Shown in pieces: positions 42,645-52,261 of a DNA stretch of 64,000 nucleotides (the first letter of the stretch is position 1; each line of letters begins with the position of its first letter). The notes under the pieces are model-generated. The model searched no databases and was not told the origin of the DNA. It worked only from the letters and a program-made list of their open reading frames with translations. The DNA lies in the NCBI GenBank assembly GCA_025462735.1, contig JAOAPC010000017.1, positions 1 to 64,000 on the forward strand, given 5' to 3'. This DNA comes from Acidobacteriaceae bacterium. GTDB taxonomy: Bacteria; Acidobacteriota; Terriglobia; Terriglobales; Acidobacteriaceae. Both the position numbers and the translations under genes were made by a program.

Positions 42645-43763
42645 TTATCTCGGAGTTTTCTTGCCTTTCGCAGAGGATTTTTCCACAACGTGACCTGTAT
42701 TTTTTCCCAACCGCTCCAACACCGCGGCCACGATCAATGGCAGCCCGACCGTGGCGTCCACGAAGACTTCGCCGAAGCGGCCACCCTCTGCTGGAGGAAC
42801 AAACTTTCCCCACGAAATCGCTTCGCTGTAAGGACTGCCTGAGAGGCCTCCCCAATAGACCGGCTCTGGACAGATTCGAACGCCGTAGTGATAGCGCTTC
42901 AATGGCAGGTTTTCGCCCAGTCGGCGATGGCGCAGCTCGATGAATGGGCCAAACTGCTGCGACCAGTTGCGGGGAACTCCGCCGCCGATAGTGAAAATCC
43001 CTAGCCGTTTTTGACGGAGCAGAGTGGAAGCGAAATGCTCGAGGTCTTCAAAAGGATCAAAGCGAATTTTGTGGCGGCCCGAACTTTCGCGCATGCGATT
43101 GTGCAAAGCGACATCGAGCCCGAGCTCTGAATCAGTGAAAGCGGGCACGAAAACCGGAACGCCCTTTTCATAAGCTGATTTCAGAATCCCGCGCTGACCC
43201 TTCGCGTGCTTGGTCAAATGTTCGCCGATGGCATGATTCAACCTGTATGAGCACATCACCTCAGAGTGCTCCCAGTCGGCCAGCACTGCCGCCATTACGC
43301 GCTCGACCTCGTTAAGATTTTGTTCCGGCTCAAGCGTGTCGTAAACGCGGTTGTAGCCTTGCTCGTAGAGTTCCGTGTCAGAAACCTCTGGGTTGTAGCG
43401 AAAATGCGCCCGGCCCGTGGCCTCGACGAGGCCATGCGCCATAAGCGCGCCAGTCGAGACGATCGCGTTCACGATGCCTCGGTCGATCAGCTCGGAGATG
43501 ATTAGACCCTGCTTGGCTACGGTCATCGCGCCGGCTAGTGTCATGACGACGAAACAATCCTTGTCGCGAGCCATGGCTTCGAGCACGTCGGCGGCTTCGC
43601 CGATCTGGCGGCCAGTGAAGGCGGTTTTCGACATGGCGCGAACAAGATCATCAATAGAGCGCACGCTGCCGAGATCCAGCGGTTCGAGCGGGACTAGGCG
43701 GTCCTCGATTGGATTGTGCAGTTTGCGGTCGATGCCCGCGCCGTCATGGTTGTTGTGCTTCAT
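42645..43763 (-). CDS. deoxyhypusine synthase-like protein (possible homospermidine synthase)
   Basis: 372 aa of the DHS fold with a Rossmann-like NAD site (VSTGALMAHGLVEATG, GIFTIGGGVPRNW). The conserved Lys that forms the enzyme-imine intermediate is kept as K320 in SEAISWGKF. Bacteria lack hypusinated eIF5A; bacterial DHS-like enzymes transfer the aminobutyl group between polyamines, for example to make homospermidine. The presence of arginine decarboxylase and N-carbamoylputrescine amidase nearby supports polyamine metabolism. Substrate specificity is inferred. Cytosolic. Confidence 0.8.
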   Translation of the reverse strand: MKHNNHDGAGIDRKLHNPIEDRLVPLEPLDLGSVRSIDDLVRAMSKTAFTGRQIGEAADVLEAMARDKDCFVVMTLAGAMTVAKQGLIISELIDRGIVNAIVSTGALMAHGLVEATGRAHFRYNPEVSDTELYEQGYNRVYDTLEPEQNLNEVERVMAAVLADWEHSEVMCSYRLNHAIGEHLTKHAKGQRGILKSAYEKGVPVFVPAFTDSELGLDVALHNRMRESSGRHKIRFDPFEDLEHFASTLLRQKRLGIFTIGGGVPRNWSQQFGPFIELRHRRLGENLPLKRYHYGVRICPEPVYWGGLSGSPYSEAISWGKFVPPAEGGRFGEVFVDATVGLPLIVAAVLERLGKNTGHVVEKSSAKGKKTPR

Positions 43764-43937
43764 CCGTTCCCCCGAGTTCTGATGGAAGCACTACTTTACT
43801 AGAGCCACAGGAAGACACGCCAGTTTTGCGGCTTCGGAGGGCCGGTCTGTACAAAGAAGTGTGTGTGACAATTCAACAGGGAATCCAACTCCGGTTTGTA
43901 CGCGACAATCTATAATCGATGCTTAAACGAGGAAGCA

Positions 43938-44198
43938 GTGATTAGAGCTCCTAGATTCTGGATCGGCCTGGTTGCCATCGTCGCCATTGCGGGTATTCTG
44001 TTCGTTCTAATTACGCCTGCGCCTGACGAGCTTCCCAGCACCGGGCCGCACTCGCTGGACAAAACGTTCGCTCTGGTCTCAACGTATTTCCGTTCGCCTT
44101 CCCTCGAAACTCTGGGCGGACTACAGCTGCAGTTTTTACTCACCACTGGGTTAAACCGCGGCAACTTACTTGCGCTTACCTGCGTTCTCCTCTGCTAG
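43938..44198 (+). CDS. small membrane protein (about 86 aa)
   Basis: A GTG with AGGAAG upstream gives MIRAPRFWIGLVAIVAIAGI, a single N-terminal transmembrane helix, then a periplasmic linker rich in P/S and a helical end. No family recognised. An upstream start at 43896 is also open but lacks a signal. Confidence 0.4.
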   Translation: MIRAPRFWIGLVAIVAIAGILFVLITPAPDELPSTGPHSLDKTFALVSTYFRSPSLETLGGLQLQFLLTTGLNRGNLLALTCVLLC

Positions 44199-44301
44199 GG
44201 CCCGGCTCTTTCCAGTCCCGTCCCAAGGACCCAATTTCAGTAGCTGCCGGCGTCGAGCAGGCGCCCAATATTTTGCTGCAAATTCACGGGGGAGTGAGAC
44301 A

Positions 44302-44631
44302 TTGAAACTGCAAAGTTGCGATTCGGAGATCCTGATTACCGCTGGTTTTTATGAACCTTTTACAGCAGCGAACGCGATCCAGGCATTGAATCAAGTTGGA
44401 TTTGAAGATGGTGATATCGGCATGCTGGGTATGCTGGACGGGCCTGTCAGCAATCTAACCGGAATTTGTGAGGCCATTGGCGTGCCGCTGGCGCATGCTT
44501 TGTATTACGAAACCAGCTTTGAAGATGGCGGGGTTTTGCTCATCGTTAGAGCGCGGGAGTTGTCGATGAGAAGAACTGCTTTGGCCGTGCTCAATGAGCA
44601 GGGTGGAATTCTTCCCCCAACCATACATTAG
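44302..44631 (+). CDS. small stress-protein-like alpha/beta protein (109 aa)
   Basis: A TTG start is preceded by GGGGGAG. The sequence reads ILITAGFYEPFTAANAIQAL, then GFEDGDIGMLG and HALYYETSFEDGGVLLIVRA, resembling the general-stress-protein/YflT-like fold (a ferredoxin-like module with a mobile Gly-rich loop). Small proteins of this type are common in acidobacteria; their function is not known. It ends about 50 bp before the radical SAM gene. Confidence 0.5.
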   Translation: MKLQSCDSEILITAGFYEPFTAANAIQALNQVGFEDGDIGMLGMLDGPVSNLTGICEAIGVPLAHALYYETSFEDGGVLLIVRARELSMRRTALAVLNEQGGILPPTIH

Positions 44632-44684
44632 CCAGCTCTCGAAAGACTTGCCCGAGTGGCTGTTAAGGCGCAAGGAGGCGTGGC

Positions 44685-45767
44685 GTGAATGGCAACTCTG
44701 CCAAACCGGGATTAAGCGTTTTTCAGTTGTTGAACGCCTGGTGGTCGATCCTTACGGGCAGCGCCCCCATGCTGTCGATTGAAGTCACCCGGGAATGTCC
44801 GCTGAGCTGTCCGGGCTGCTACGCGTACGGCGACGCGCATCTGGGTGGCTCGGCGACCCTTCGAAGCCTAAGCGATTATTCCGGCGACGAACTGGTAAAT
44901 GGAGTCATCCGCTTGGTCGAACAGCATCGGCCGTTGCATGTGACGCTGGTAGGAGGTGAGCCCCTCGTTCGACATCGAGAACTAACTCGCCTTCTGCCCT
45001 TATTGAGCAAAAGAAAAATTCACACCATGGTGGTCACGAGCGCTGTAATCCCCATTCCCCGGCAATGGATGCGAATCCCGCGCGTTCGCGTATCGGTATC
45101 AGTGGACGGTCTTCCAGAACATCACGATGTTCGCCGCAAGCCAGCAACATATGACCGGATCTTGAAAAATATCAGCGGATGTGAGGTGAATATTCATTGG
45201 ACAATCACTCGTCCGATGCTGCAACGTTCCGGATACGTAGAAGAATATCTTTCGTTCTGGGGTGCCCGGCGAGAAGTTGTTCGCATCTGGACCAGCACGT
45301 ACACTCCTCAAAATGGGGAACATTCCGCGGAGATCCTGACCTCTGGCGATCGTCAGTTCGTCACGCAGGAGCTTTTAAGGGCGAAAGCTCGTCATCCCAA
45401 ACTCCTGATGAGTACTGGATTAGCGCAGGCAATGGTGGATCCGCCATCCAGTCCGCGGCAATGCATGTTTGCCCGGATGTCCACAAATTACAGTGCTGAT
45501 CTAAAGACTCGTGTAGAGCCTTGCGTATTCGGTGGCGATCCGAACTGCTCACAGTGCGGCTGTGCGGTCAGTAGTGGCCTGCATTGGGTAAAGAATATCC
45601 GCTTAGCACCCGGCCTGAAAGTGGAAGACATCGCGTTTACATCCTCCGCTGTAGGAGAGTTCGTGGGGAGGTTCCGAGGCAAGAAACAACCTCGCTGGAG
45701 TGACACGCGCCGGGTTGAGCTGGTGCAAATCTCTCGATCGAGCAAGCACGACCGGAAAGCCTCCTGA
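44685..45767 (+). CDS. radical SAM protein with a C-terminal Cys cluster (SPASM/Twitch-like)
   Basis: 360 aa; GTG start with AGGAGG 6 nt upstream. The radical SAM motif CPLSCPGC (C-x3-C-x2-C, about residues 38-45) and GGEP (LVGGEPLV) are present. The C-terminal part has further cysteines (CMFARMS ... CVFGGDPNCSQCGC) that could hold an auxiliary Fe-S cluster, as in SPASM proteins. It uses SAM to generate a 5'-deoxyadenosyl radical, but the substrate is unknown. The N-carbamoylputrescine amidase gene follows at 65 bp. Confidence 0.85.
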   Translation: MNGNSAKPGLSVFQLLNAWWSILTGSAPMLSIEVTRECPLSCPGCYAYGDAHLGGSATLRSLSDYSGDELVNGVIRLVEQHRPLHVTLVGGEPLVRHRELTRLLPLLSKRKIHTMVVTSAVIPIPRQWMRIPRVRVSVSVDGLPEHHDVRRKPATYDRILKNISGCEVNIHWTITRPMLQRSGYVEEYLSFWGARREVVRIWTSTYTPQNGEHSAEILTSGDRQFVTQELLRAKARHPKLLMSTGLAQAMVDPPSSPRQCMFARMSTNYSADLKTRVEPCVFGGDPNCSQCGCAVSSGLHWVKNIRLAPGLKVEDIAFTSSAVGEFVGRFRGKKQPRWSDTRRVELVQISRSSKHDRKAS

Positions 45768-45831
45768 TCGCGGTTGCCGGTAGCTAGCAGCCCAAGGTGT
45801 TGCTATGCTAGTCCTTCCGGAGGAGGACTTT

Positions 45832-46731
45832 TTGCCCGATAAATTTCGCGTAGGGCTGGTGCAGATGTCGGCAACGCCCAACCCAGACGAGAACCTTACG
45901 CGCGCGCTTGAGAAGCTGCATCAGGCTGCGCACAAGGGCGCGCAGATCGTGTGCCTGCCAGAACTTTTCCAGACACAATATTTTTGCCAGCGTGAGGATG
46001 CTGCACTTTTTGATTTGGCTGAGCCAATTCCGGGACCAACTACGGCAAAACTGGCTGACGCGGCAAAGCAATTGCACATTGTCTTGATCGGTTCGTTATT
46101 TGAGAAGCGCGCACCGGGCGTTTATCACAATACCGCGGTGATGTTTGACGCGGACGGAAGCCTGCGCGGCATGTACCGCAAGATGCACATTCCGGACGAT
46201 CCTCTTTATTACGAAAAGTATTACTTCACTCCTGGCGACCTTGGTTTCAAGGCGTTTGATACGCAAGTGGGCCGAGTAGGAACCCTGGTTTGCTGGGACC
46301 AGTGGTATCCGGAAGGCGCGCGGCTGACTGCGTTGCAGGGAGCGCAGGTGCTTTTTTATCCGACGGCTATTGGCTGGCATCCAGATGAGAAGAAAGAATT
46401 GGGTGAAGCTCAGCACAACGCCTGGCATGTTATGCATCTCGCGCACGCCATTTCAAACGGCGTTTATGTGGCGGCGGTGAACCGGGTCGGCTTTGAACAG
46501 GGTGACATTCGCGGGAAGAAAGCTCCCGGAAAAGGGCTGGAGTTCTGGGGAGGATCGTTTCTTTCAGATCCTTTTGGCCGCGTGGTGGCGCAGGCCTCGC
46601 ATGACAAAGAAGAGATCCTGATTGGCGAAGTTGATCTGCGTGTGCTCGAAGACACGCGGCGGAATTGGCCGTTTCTGCGCGATCGACGTATCGACGCCTA
46701 CGCGCTGATTACGAGCCGGTTGATCGACTGA
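45832..46731 (+). CDS. aguB: N-carbamoylputrescine amidase
   Basis: About 299 aa of the nitrilase superfamily. Catalytic triad visible: Glu in CLPELF, Lys in YRKMHIP and Cys in LVCWDQWYPEGA. The insertion FTPGDLGFKAF and overall length match AguB, which hydrolyses N-carbamoylputrescine to putrescine, the last step from agmatine. GGAGGAGG lies 5 nt before the TTG at 45832, which fixes the start there instead of the ATG at 45805. No agmatine deiminase gene is in this window. Confidence 0.9.
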   Translation: MPDKFRVGLVQMSATPNPDENLTRALEKLHQAAHKGAQIVCLPELFQTQYFCQREDAALFDLAEPIPGPTTAKLADAAKQLHIVLIGSLFEKRAPGVYHNTAVMFDADGSLRGMYRKMHIPDDPLYYEKYYFTPGDLGFKAFDTQVGRVGTLVCWDQWYPEGARLTALQGAQVLFYPTAIGWHPDEKKELGEAQHNAWHVMHLAHAISNGVYVAAVNRVGFEQGDIRGKKAPGKGLEFWGGSFLSDPFGRVVAQASHDKEEILIGEVDLRVLEDTRRNWPFLRDRRIDAYALITSRLID

Positions 46732-46907
46732 TCCATTCGGATTTGACGCTCACATCGAAAACCCTTGAACCACAGAGAGCACTGAGGCGCACGGAGGAAC
46801 GCCACCTGACAATTCATTAAAGTGGTTCACTGTGAGTGTAATCGCCTGTTAACAACAGTTACGCACGTAACGGTGACCAGGCACAAGGCTTCGGTGTCCA
46901 ATAAGGC

Positions 46908-47360
46908 ATGCGGCCTTTCCTTGTTGCCTTCATCTGCTTTACCGTTCTTTCGACTGCGGGTGTCGCACAGAACGCGCGGAAACCTGGCGTGGCAGTGGAG
47001 TTAGATGGGCAGAATCCTTTGCACTTGCGAGTGAGCTTGAGGTCGGGTGCTGCGACTACCACGACGTTCTACCGCTCTGACTTACCTTGGGGGAATAGGT
47101 ACAGCATGGTCTTCGCAGCAGTGAGACCCAACGGAGAACCCGTCGATTTGAGTTTACCCATACACGACCCCGGCCCGACCAAGGTATCTGTGAAGCCTGG
47201 GGAAACGCTGACGGGTGACATTGATTTGCGGTACGTCATCCGAGATCCTAATGCGATGAAGAAGTCAGACGTACTCTTGTTCTGGGCATACAAATCTCCC
47301 AATGAGTTGAATCTTCCACACTGGTCGGGGGGCTGGGTTCTGATACCCAAAAATAAATAG
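46908..47360 (+). CDS. secreted hypothetical protein (150 aa)
   Basis: A signal peptide (RPFLVAFICFTVLSTAGVAQ) is followed by a beta-sandwich-like sequence (LHLRVSLRSGAATTTTFYRS, VSVKPGETLTGDIDL). No family recognised. It stands alone between repeat-containing gaps. Confidence 0.55.
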   Translation: MRPFLVAFICFTVLSTAGVAQNARKPGVAVELDGQNPLHLRVSLRSGAATTTTFYRSDLPWGNRYSMVFAAVRPNGEPVDLSLPIHDPGPTKVSVKPGETLTGDIDLRYVIRDPNAMKKSDVLLFWAYKSPNELNLPHWSGGWVLIPKNK

Positions 47361-47588
47361 CGAAGGCCAGCAACGGTCGATAGTTGATGACAAATCGCCA
47401 TTACACTCACAACCGACAATCCTAGGATCGTTTGTACTGCATTCGTACTAGCGTTGCTTGTCCCTTGTTAGAAACGCCCTGTGCTCTTAATGGCCTCTGT
47501 GGTCAATGATTTTCGCCTGCACGCCATTCGGAATTGTCGCTCACGTGGAAAAGTTCGACTTTTTTTGGCCCGCCGCTGCGTAATCTGT

Positions 47589-49940
47589 TTATCTGTAAAT
47601 CAGGTAGCGCTCGCGGGTCTGCTGAAATTTAAGCAGCTCGTCTTGCCACTCAAGATCGATGCGGTGCGGGTCTTCACCTCGAAGGAGCGCATCGTACACC
47701 GCCTTATTCGCCAGAATTTCCATTATTTTTTCGATGTGGTATTGCTCGGGATAAAGCTTCAGCAGAGCTGAGGCCAACTCGATGCCAAGTTCTGGAGCAT
47801 CAAGAAAGTCTCGCTGGGTCAGCACAAGATTCACGCCGTGGCAGGGCTGGCCGGAGTAACTGCTTGACGTCGGAGTAAATGTAATAGGGACGAAACGCAC
47901 TCCGGGAATCTGCCGAGCGTTCAGATATGCCGCAAGTTCACGGGCGTTGATCCATGGCGCTCCGAGCAACTCGAAGGGAGTATCAGTACCGCGACCGACG
48001 GACACATTCGTTCCCTCGACCAGACCCACTCCGGGGTACAGCGTAGCTTCGGTCAGGCTTCGCAGATTCGGTGAAGGATTAATCCACTCCACGCTGGTGG
48101 AATCGAGCCAGTCGCCGCGCATCCAGCCCTGCATCGACACCACCGTAAGCTTGGCGTGAATGTTGTGCTCGGAGTTGAACATCTGCGCGAGTTCACCCAA
48201 GGTCATGCCGTGACGTACCGGGACCGGACCATAGTTGGTGAAGTTTTCGCGGCCTGGTTCTGAAAGCGGGCCTTGAACAAGTACTCCGGTGATCGGGTTG
48301 GGACGGTCGAGCACGATGATCTGAGTTCCGGTTTTCGCGGCGGCCTCCAAAAAATATCCGAGAGTGGTTTCGTAGGTGTAGAAGCGCACCCCTGCATCCT
48401 GCAGATCAAAGATCACTGCATCGAGTTGCTTGAGAATATCGAGCGGCGGACGACGTGCCTGGTCAGTGCCACCGTACACGCTGTAAACCGGAATTCCAGT
48501 AGCGGCGTCACGCGAGTTGCCGACTTTGGTAGTGTCGAGTTCGCCGGTGACTCCGTGTTCGGGGCTGAAGATGGCGGTCAGTTGAACTGCGGGTGCATGC
48601 GCCAGCACATCAATGGTGCGACGACCGGCGGAGTCAACACCGGTCTGGTTGGTGAGAACGCCGACCCGCTTTCCTCGCAGAAGCGCGAAGTCCTGGGCTT
48701 CAAGAACGTCGATTCCGGTCAAGACGGAACCGTTGCGGTCATCCAGGTGCCGCTGCGCGATCATGGCTTCGTTGTAACCCGTCAGCGTTTTCCAGCGCAT
48801 AGCTTCCTGCTCATCGGCGGTCAGTGGAATGGCGGCAGCAACCGCGGTGGCCACTTTGGTCCGCAGCGACACAGTAAAACCCTGCCCTCGCGGGTGGACG
48901 GAGTTGGCGAGAAGGATGATGTAGGTGCGAGTAGTGGGATCGATCCACAGCGAAGTGCCTGTGAATCCGGTATGACCGAATGAGCCGACGGGCAACAGCT
49001 CGCCGCGATTGGACGAAAATGGCGAGTCGATGTCCCAACCGAAGCCGCGAATAGCGGGCAAATTCGGGGGCTGCTGCGGACTGGTCATCTTGCGAATGGC
49101 AAGCGGCGAAAGAACCCGGCTTCCATCGAGCAGGGCCTGCGCGAATTTGGCCAGGTCATCGGCGGTCGAGAACAATCCAGCATGCCCAGCAACTCCTCCC
49201 ATGCGGCGGGCCCGCGGATCATGCACTACGCCGCGCAGCATTTGCTTTTGCTCGTCATACTCGGTTGGAGCAATTTGCGAAATCCAGTCTGCCGGAGGCA
49301 AAAAGCGGGTGCGCGACATCCCCAATGGAACGAAAATATTTTGGGCGCAGTAGGAATCGAGCGGAACTCCGCTGATCCGCTCGACCAACGCAGCTAACAC
49401 AATAAAGTTGGTGTCGCTGTAGATGAACTGCGTTTCAGGCGGAGCAACCGATGTAGCCGCGAATGCCAGGCTATACGCCGTATCGCGACTTGTGAAGGCG
49501 GGTGTGAGATCGATATCCGGCGCAAGCCCAGAATGATGAGTCAGCAGATCGCGGACCGTAATATCGCCTTTGCCGTTTTGACCGAATTCCGGAATGTACT
49601 TCACCACCGGATCGTTGAGCCGAACTCTTCCCTGCTCCTCAAGCTGCATTACCGCGGTTGTGGTCGCGATGACCTTGGTCAATGACGCAAGATCGAAAAT
49701 CGTATCCACGGTCATCGGCTCGACCTTGGGTTCGAGCGAGCGATTGCCGAACGCTTTACGGTAGATCACTTGCCCGTCGTGGCCGACCAACAAAACTGCG
49801 CCAGGGATTTCATGGTTGTGAATGGAGGTTTGAATTATCGAATCAAGATCGTTCAGATTGGGTGCGCTGGCTTGTTGGGCGAAAACAGGCGCGCACCCCG
49901 CGATCCATAGCAGAGCGATGTAAAGGTGTTTGTAGGTCAT
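47589..49940 (-). CDS. serine hydrolase (beta-lactamase fold) fused to an exo-N-acetylmuramidase NamZ (DUF1343) domain
   Basis: 783 aa with a signal peptide. Residues about 25-390 form a class C beta-lactamase/transpeptidase-like domain with SxxK (SLTK in DLASLTKVIAT) and YxN-like YSDTNFIVL. Residues about 410-780 are DUF1343, whose founder is the exo-beta-N-acetylmuramidase NamZ: GKRVGVLTNQTGVDSAGRRT and FSPEHGVTGELDTTK. The fusion would release or trim terminal MurNAc from peptidoglycan. It is divergent from the murQ operon, which supports a recycling role. Confidence 0.85.
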   Translation of the reverse strand: MTYKHLYIALLWIAGCAPVFAQQASAPNLNDLDSIIQTSIHNHEIPGAVLLVGHDGQVIYRKAFGNRSLEPKVEPMTVDTIFDLASLTKVIATTTAVMQLEEQGRVRLNDPVVKYIPEFGQNGKGDITVRDLLTHHSGLAPDIDLTPAFTSRDTAYSLAFAATSVAPPETQFIYSDTNFIVLAALVERISGVPLDSYCAQNIFVPLGMSRTRFLPPADWISQIAPTEYDEQKQMLRGVVHDPRARRMGGVAGHAGLFSTADDLAKFAQALLDGSRVLSPLAIRKMTSPQQPPNLPAIRGFGWDIDSPFSSNRGELLPVGSFGHTGFTGTSLWIDPTTRTYIILLANSVHPRGQGFTVSLRTKVATAVAAAIPLTADEQEAMRWKTLTGYNEAMIAQRHLDDRNGSVLTGIDVLEAQDFALLRGKRVGVLTNQTGVDSAGRRTIDVLAHAPAVQLTAIFSPEHGVTGELDTTKVGNSRDAATGIPVYSVYGGTDQARRPPLDILKQLDAVIFDLQDAGVRFYTYETTLGYFLEAAAKTGTQIIVLDRPNPITGVLVQGPLSEPGRENFTNYGPVPVRHGMTLGELAQMFNSEHNIHAKLTVVSMQGWMRGDWLDSTSVEWINPSPNLRSLTEATLYPGVGLVEGTNVSVGRGTDTPFELLGAPWINARELAAYLNARQIPGVRFVPITFTPTSSSYSGQPCHGVNLVLTQRDFLDAPELGIELASALLKLYPEQYHIEKIMEILANKAVYDALLRGEDPHRIDLEWQDELLKFQQTRERYLIYR

Positions 49941-50164
49941 TTAAGTGTTTGCAGCAGCATTTCTGAATGTACCTCACTGTTGTCGGAACCGATCAAGTTA
50001 CGGCAGACGGGGTGCCATCCGTGCTACTCCGCCTTTACCGTGCAACATGCGTCTGCTATAACCGCGATAGCATGACAATTTTCTGAAGAGCCCTTCTGGA
50101 TACCACAATCACATCTGAGGCCCGACTTCCTCGATCGAATTACGAGAATCAGGACAAGATTTTT

Positions 50165-51217
50165 TTGCGCGCCTTCGCGATTCTCGCAGACGCAATCGAG
50201 CAGCGGGCCTTTCCGTCAGCATCGGTTGCCTTAACCCACGCTGGAAAGCTCGTAGCGTTGAAGGCGTTCGGGCGCTTTACTTACGAGGAAGACTCTCCGA
50301 GGGTCGATGCGGACAGCATCTTCGACTTGGCGTCTGTTTCTAAAGTTGTCGCCACGACCAGCATGGCGATGATTCTGTACGAGCGTGGGTTGCTGGATAT
50401 CGAAACGCCTGTCGTCGGAGTCTTGCCGGAATTTCGCGGTGAAGATCCGCTACGCGCTACGGTCACGTTCCGTTACCTGCTGGCGCACAGCTCCGGACTT
50501 CCAGCGTACGAAAAGCTTTTCATGCGCGCGAAATCCAAAGATGAACTTTTGCACAAAACTTCTTCGGTTCCGCTAAAGAACGCACCAGGAACTCGTGCCG
50601 AGTACAGCGATATTGGTTTCATACTTCTCGGAGTTGCTCTCGAGCGAATTGCAGGGGAATCACTTGACCGGTTCTGCCAGCGCGAAATATTCGGTCCGCT
50701 GGGAATGTCGCACACGACATTTAATCCCCCGGTAGCCTGGAAATCGCGAATTGTGCCGACGGCAGACGACCGGACATTTCGAAAACATGTCATCCAGGGC
50801 GAAGTGCAGGATGAGAACGCAAGCGTGATCGGCGGCGTTGCCGGTCACGCAGGGCTCTTTGCGAATGCTGGGGACATAGCGATTTTCGCGAATGCCATGC
50901 TGAACGGCGGGGCCGGGATTGTGCGAGCGCAAACGCTGGCCCTGTTCACCAAGCGTCAGAGTTCGCAGCCTGGAACCTCGCGGGCACTGGGCTGGGATAC
51001 GCCTTCGACTCCGTCGCAATCCGGCAAATATTTTTCACGAACATCATTCGGGCATTTGGGGTACACGGGAACGTCGCTTTGGATTGATCCTGAGCGGCAG
51101 ATTTCAATAACTCTGCTTACCAACCGCACTTGGCCAGATTGCTCCAACCAGGCGATCAAAGAGGTGCGTCCAAAGTTTCATGATGCGGTGATGGAAGCGC
51201 TCGGGGTATCCGCGTGA
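50165..51217 (+). CDS. beta-lactamase-family serine hydrolase
   Basis: 350 aa without a clear signal peptide, so possibly cytoplasmic. SxxK is SVSK (DLASVSKVVATTSMAMI) and YxN is YSDIGFILL, with further KTG-box-like residues near HLGYTGTSLWIDP. Similar in fold to the N-terminal half of the NamZ fusion; duplication of that half is plausible. Its stop overlaps the murQ start by 4 bp (GTGA), so it forms an operon with murQ. Confidence 0.85.
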   Translation: MRAFAILADAIEQRAFPSASVALTHAGKLVALKAFGRFTYEEDSPRVDADSIFDLASVSKVVATTSMAMILYERGLLDIETPVVGVLPEFRGEDPLRATVTFRYLLAHSSGLPAYEKLFMRAKSKDELLHKTSSVPLKNAPGTRAEYSDIGFILLGVALERIAGESLDRFCQREIFGPLGMSHTTFNPPVAWKSRIVPTADDRTFRKHVIQGEVQDENASVIGGVAGHAGLFANAGDIAIFANAMLNGGAGIVRAQTLALFTKRQSSQPGTSRALGWDTPSTPSQSGKYFSRTSFGHLGYTGTSLWIDPERQISITLLTNRTWPDCSNQAIKEVRPKFHDAVMEALGVSA

Positions 51218-52185
51218 GAAAAACCGCGCAACCCAAGCTGGAGCAGTTACCTACAGAGCAATTGAATCCTGCTTCGTCCGACCTGGATCTGAAGCCTTCG
51301 CTGGAGATTGCTCGCATCATCAACACAGAAGACGCGACGGTCGCGGCAGGTGTGGAGCGAACTCTGCCGGAGATTGCCCGCGCCATCGATTGGATTGCGC
51401 AGGCCCTCGCGAATCGTGGCCGGCTGATTTACGTTGGCACCGGCAGCAGCGGCAGGATCGCAGCCCTGGATGCTTCCGAGTGTCCGCCGACGTTTAATGT
51501 TCCGCCGAGCACAGTTCAGTTTGTGATGGCCGGTGGTGTGCGTGCCCTCAGCAAAGCAGTCGAAGCAAACGAAGACTCGCGCGAACTCGGCATGCGCGAG
51601 ATGCGCAAGAAAAAGCCGACAAAGAAGGATGTGGTTGTCGGAATCGCTGCCAGCGGACGGACTCCGTTTACGGTGGCGGCGGTGGAGTACGCGCGCAAGG
51701 CCGGGGCGAAAACGATCGCTGTGACATGCAATCCCGATTCCCCGCTTGAAAACGCCGCAGAGTTGGCCATAGTGGTTGAGACCGGCCCGGAAGTTGTCGC
51801 GGGATCGACGCGGATGAAAGCAGGCACCGCAGAGAAATTGGTACTGAATATGCTTTCAACCGGAGCCATGGTCCGGCTGGGATATGTGTACGGCAATCTG
51901 ATGGTGAACCTGCATCAGAAAAACAGCAAGCTGACGGAGAGAGCCATCACCATTGTTGCGCGGGCTCTGGATACAAGCCGTGAGCAGGCACGGGAGGCAT
52001 TGCAACGGGCTGGGAGGGACGTTCCGGTTGCGATTGTGATGGCTAAGGCAGGCGTTTCGCGGGAGAAGGCTGACAAATCTCTGCAAGCCGCACGAGGACA
52101 CGTTCGTAAAGCTATTGCCGCCGCGCAGCCGCTAACGACACTTAACCACAGAGGGCACAGAGACCACGGAGATGCACAGAGGTAA
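51214..52185 (+). CDS. murQ: N-acetylmuramic acid 6-phosphate etherase
   Basis: 323 aa. A SIS domain with YVGTGSSGRIAALDASECPPTF followed by GIAASGRTPFTVAAVEYAR matches MurQ, which cleaves MurNAc-6-P into GlcNAc-6-P and lactate during peptidoglycan recycling. The catalytic Glu lies in the SECPPTF region. It starts within the stop of the upstream hydrolase. The last codons (LTTLNHRGHRDHGDAQ) are encoded by a member of the aaccacagag repeat, so the C-terminus has been extended by the repeat. Confidence 0.95.
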   Translation: MRKTAQPKLEQLPTEQLNPASSDLDLKPSLEIARIINTEDATVAAGVERTLPEIARAIDWIAQALANRGRLIYVGTGSSGRIAALDASECPPTFNVPPSTVQFVMAGGVRALSKAVEANEDSRELGMREMRKKKPTKKDVVVGIAASGRTPFTVAAVEYARKAGAKTIAVTCNPDSPLENAAELAIVVETGPEVVAGSTRMKAGTAEKLVLNMLSTGAMVRLGYVYGNLMVNLHQKNSKLTERAITIVARALDTSREQAREALQRAGRDVPVAIVMAKAGVSREKADKSLQAARGHVRKAIAAAQPLTTLNHRGHRDHGDAQR

Positions 52186-52261
52186 CCTTCGCATTTTCCA
52201 ACTTCCAGCTAAAATTTGACAGTATCTCAGCAATCATCCGATCTAGTTAGGATTTTCTTCA

